Shown here piece after piece: positions 61,798-64,000 of a stretch of 64,000 bases of DNA (its first letter is position 1; every line of letters starts with the position of its first letter). The DNA is from Fremontodendron californicum (Eukaryota > Streptophyta > Magnoliopsida > Malvales > Malvaceae). The translations under genes and the position numbers were made by a program. The stretch lies in assembly GCA_030761205.1 (NCBI GenBank), contig JAULJL010000033.1, positions 2,170,001 through 2,234,000 of the forward strand. Direction: 5' to 3'. Under the pieces are notes generated by a model. The model was not told the DNA's origin. It ran no database searches and was given only the letters and a program-made list of their open reading frames with translations.

Positions 61798-63490
61798 ACT
61801 TTGGACTTTCTTCTTAAAGGCAATATAGTCTTCAGTCGAATGCCCCTGGATCCCTGCGTGATATGCGCAGCTAACATTTGCGTTGTACCACCTTGGATAT
61901 GGTGGTGCAGAGGTTTGAGGTATACAGGTGCAACAAGTTGATTCTACAACAGTTTGGGATATAGCTCACCATAGGTGGAAGAAATCGGATCAAATTGGGG
62001 TTTTTGATCATTCCTTGGTGAACGTTGATCGTTGCGTCTAGTACCTTGAGTGTTTGGGATAATGTTTCAGGGAAGCTTTATCTATGGGGATATGTAGTTG
62101 GAAAATGCTGTTGCGGTATATTGGTATAGGAAAATGGATTTTGGGTAATATGATTCACATTGGGGTAGTACGGATTATACCCCGGGTAAGGTGTGTAGGG
62201 TGTAAGAGGTGCATAAGATGTAGGAGGAGTATAGGGCCTGGGAGGTGTATATGGTGTAGGAGGTGCATAGGGGTATTGATTGAAGCTAACTGCATAGGTC
62301 TCCTCTTTTTTCTTTGCAGGAAAAACCTTCTTCGGAGTAGCAGACTCACCCCCTTCCATTTTCCCATTCTTAATGGAAGACTCTATCATCTCCCCAGATA
62401 TCACCATATCTGCATAGTCCTTGGTGGCACTCCCCATCAATTTATCATAATAAGGTGATTTCAGGGTATTTATGAGAAGCACTGTAGTTTTCTTGTTGGT
62501 CAAAAGAGGTTGTACTTGTGTAGCCAGGTCACTCCATCTCTGAGAATATTCTTTAAAGCTTTCAGTAGCTTTCTTTTTCATGTTTTACAGAGTTAGACGG
62601 TCAGGCACCATGTCCCTCACAAGCTTGTATTGTTCCAGGAAAGCTCTGGCTAGATCCATCCAAGAATGAATCTTAGTACGGGTAAGCTGTTTATACCATC
62701 GAGTTGCGGACCTTGTCAAGCTATCCTGAAAATAGTGGATAAGCAATTTTTCATCTTCATCATGTCCGATCATCTTCCGGCAGTACATGGTCAGATGTGC
62801 TGATGGGTTGGTAGTTCCGTTATATTTTTCAAAGTCTGGTACTTTGAACTTTGGAGGAATCACTAGACCGTGCAGTAAACTCATCTCTTTGGCATCTAGA
62901 CTGCCAAATAGCTCCGTCCTTTCAACAGCCCTCAATCTTTCCTCCAGCAGCTGATATTTTTTATAGGATTCTGCTGTTTCAACCTTCTTTAGCTCAGCCA
63001 TCTTTGCCTTTTCCTTTTCAGCCAGTTCTTCAAAGTCTGGAACGTCCACATCAATTGGATCAACCCCAATGTTACCCTTTTTAGGACCAAAATTCCGTAT
63101 CTCAACCGCTGGTTGGATGTAAACATAGGATTCTGCCCCAGTTGGAAGTTCATTTCCCATATACTGGGATGTCTGGCCACGTACTACCTCAGGTCGGCCT
63201 TCCTGGTTTACTGCCCCCATTCCTGTAACTAAAATTTCTCCTGGCCATTTCTGCCTCATCATGGCATTCATCATTTCCAAGAGTTTAGTCATCCGTTCTC
63301 ATGACTCCTCCTGAGACTTAGTCAACTGTTCTTGCAGTTCTTTCCATTCTTTCAATTCTAGCAAATTGATCGTTCTCCATAGCTCTGGCTTGAGATCGAG
63401 TATTGCAAGGGTGTCAAAAATCCGATTCTTTCTGAGTGCGACCAATTGTACCCTTAGTTTTGAAAACCATGAATTATAATTTACTAACAC
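61798..63490 (-). pseudogene. Element B gag
   Basis: One frame runs from 63490 to 62078, broken only by stops at 63299 and 62582; the second is a TAA in a place that suggests a Gln codon. It has a charged N-terminal region (EWKELQEQLTKSQEES) and an acidic DVDVPDFEELAEKEKAKMAEL stretch. The capsid-type core follows: SAHLTMYCRKMIGHDEDEKL, HYFQDSLTRSATRWYKQL, WMDLARAFLEQYKLV, then ESFKEYSQRWSDLATQV. A PYTPP-repeat linker lies near 62180-62260. After 62078 the frame shifts, and the first Cys/His finger region (61850-61880) is broken. This is the best-preserved gag in the window. Confidence 0.9.
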
Positions 63491-63710
63491 ATTTTTTTTT
63501 TTATTTTATAAAAAATGAATGAATGAATGAATAACTAAATGTTAATGAATGAACAAATAAGTAAATGACTAAGTGTATGAATATGAATGAATAATTATAA
63601 AAAATAAATTAATGGACAAATAAATAAATGGCTAAGTGTATGAATAATCTTATAGTATAAATGCATGAATGACTATAAATATGAATGAATGAATAAACAA
63701 TCAAACAAAC
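63485..63710 (-). repeat. (ATTC)n-rich microsatellite between ORF1 and gag, element B
   Basis: The plus strand shows GAATGAATGAATGAAT (near 63517) and further interrupted AATG units to about 63700. It is orthologous to 49260-49500 of A. The stretch 63711-63933 holds spacer DNA with no gene. Confidence 0.82.
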
Positions 63711-63933
63711 AAAATATATAAAGGAAAGAACAAATGAATGATGAATGCACATAAAAGTATTGGCCCTGGGATAATTCCAACCAAACGGTCTTTCATTGAT
63801 TTCCTGGAACTAAATACATCAAAGATAAAAGATCACTGCTTAAGACAATCTGATAATCTGTCTATCATAATTCAAAATGCTATTACAAAACACCGGTCCT
63901 ATAGTAACTCCCTCGGATCTTGGACTTTTGTTT

Positions 63934-64000
63934 TTACGATCCTCTTTTGATTGCCTTGCTCTTCAATCTGACCCCTACTTGTTCACGGCCCTTTGACATG
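63934..64000 (-). pseudogene. Element B ORF1, C-terminal fragment cut by the window edge
   Basis: About 22 codons ending VRLKSKAIKRGS and a TAA stop (63934-63936) match the end of ORF1 in A (VRLKSKAIKRGP). The rest lies beyond 64000. The tail is basic, like that of A. Confidence 0.78.

Noticed and set aside
1..64000. Host protein-coding genes, tRNA or rRNA genes
   Set aside because: Every protein-like stretch traced to gag, pol or ORF1 of LTR retrotransposons, and no tRNA or rRNA signature was recognised. A short exon could be missed by eye.

Overview
This window is plant nuclear repeat DNA. It is AT-rich and intron-bearing in style, and every coding trace I can place belongs to an LTR retrotransposon. 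I see no host gene, tRNA, rRNA, CRISPR array or prokaryotic feature. Nearly all of it is one giant Ty3/gypsy family of the Tat lineage, Ogre type. The evidence is LTRs of about 4.6-5.0 kb (TGTAGACACC...GCGACA), a primer-binding site TGGCGACTCCACTGGGGA, an extra ORF (DUF7745-like) upstream of gag, a two-RNase-H pol, and a short intron between the protease/G-patch part and reverse transcriptase. The host is probably a eudicot with a large, repeat-rich genome; the species cannot be read from the window.

Layout. (1) 1-16293, + strand: a non-autonomous, non-coding Ogre derivative (LTR 90-4736, internal 4737-11633, LTR 11634-16293). Bases 1-89 repeat the end of its internal region, so the first LTR is also the 3' LTR of another copy upstream: an LTR-sharing tandem. 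(2) 16294-16469 and 24537-24933: pieces of an older, divergent minus-strand Ogre-type LTR. They are split by a young chromovirus (Tekay/Del-like) at 16470-24531 with TSD AAGAT, equal 2453-bp LTRs and a deletion from gag into RT. (3) 24934-54940, - strand: a degraded autonomous Ogre-like element, here 'A'. Its 3' LTR is 24934-29513, its coding interior lies within 29514-52495, and its 5' LTR is truncated (52496-54940). Two solo LTRs of the same family sit inside it: 31406-36407 (+, TSD GCGGG) and 39893-44922 (-, TSD CCCAC). (4) 54941-64000, - strand: the interior of a second autonomous copy, 'B', joined to A's 5' LTR by a deletion; it leaves the window inside its ORF1.

How the parts relate. 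A and B carry ORF1, gag, protease, G-patch, intron, RT, RNase H, a second archaeal-type RNase H (aRNH) and integrase in that order, all broken by stops (many of C-to-T type) and frameshifts. The non-autonomous element keeps the LTR, PBS, leader, 3' UTR, a terminal 89-bp segment and the PPT, but no gag-pol, as expected of an element mobilised in trans by A/B-type relatives. The youngest insertions by visible LTR identity are the Tekay-like element and the non-autonomous pair. I found no undescribed biochemical system. The notable points are the nesting order, the two tandem arrays, the reconstructable intron and the variable U3 repeat number.
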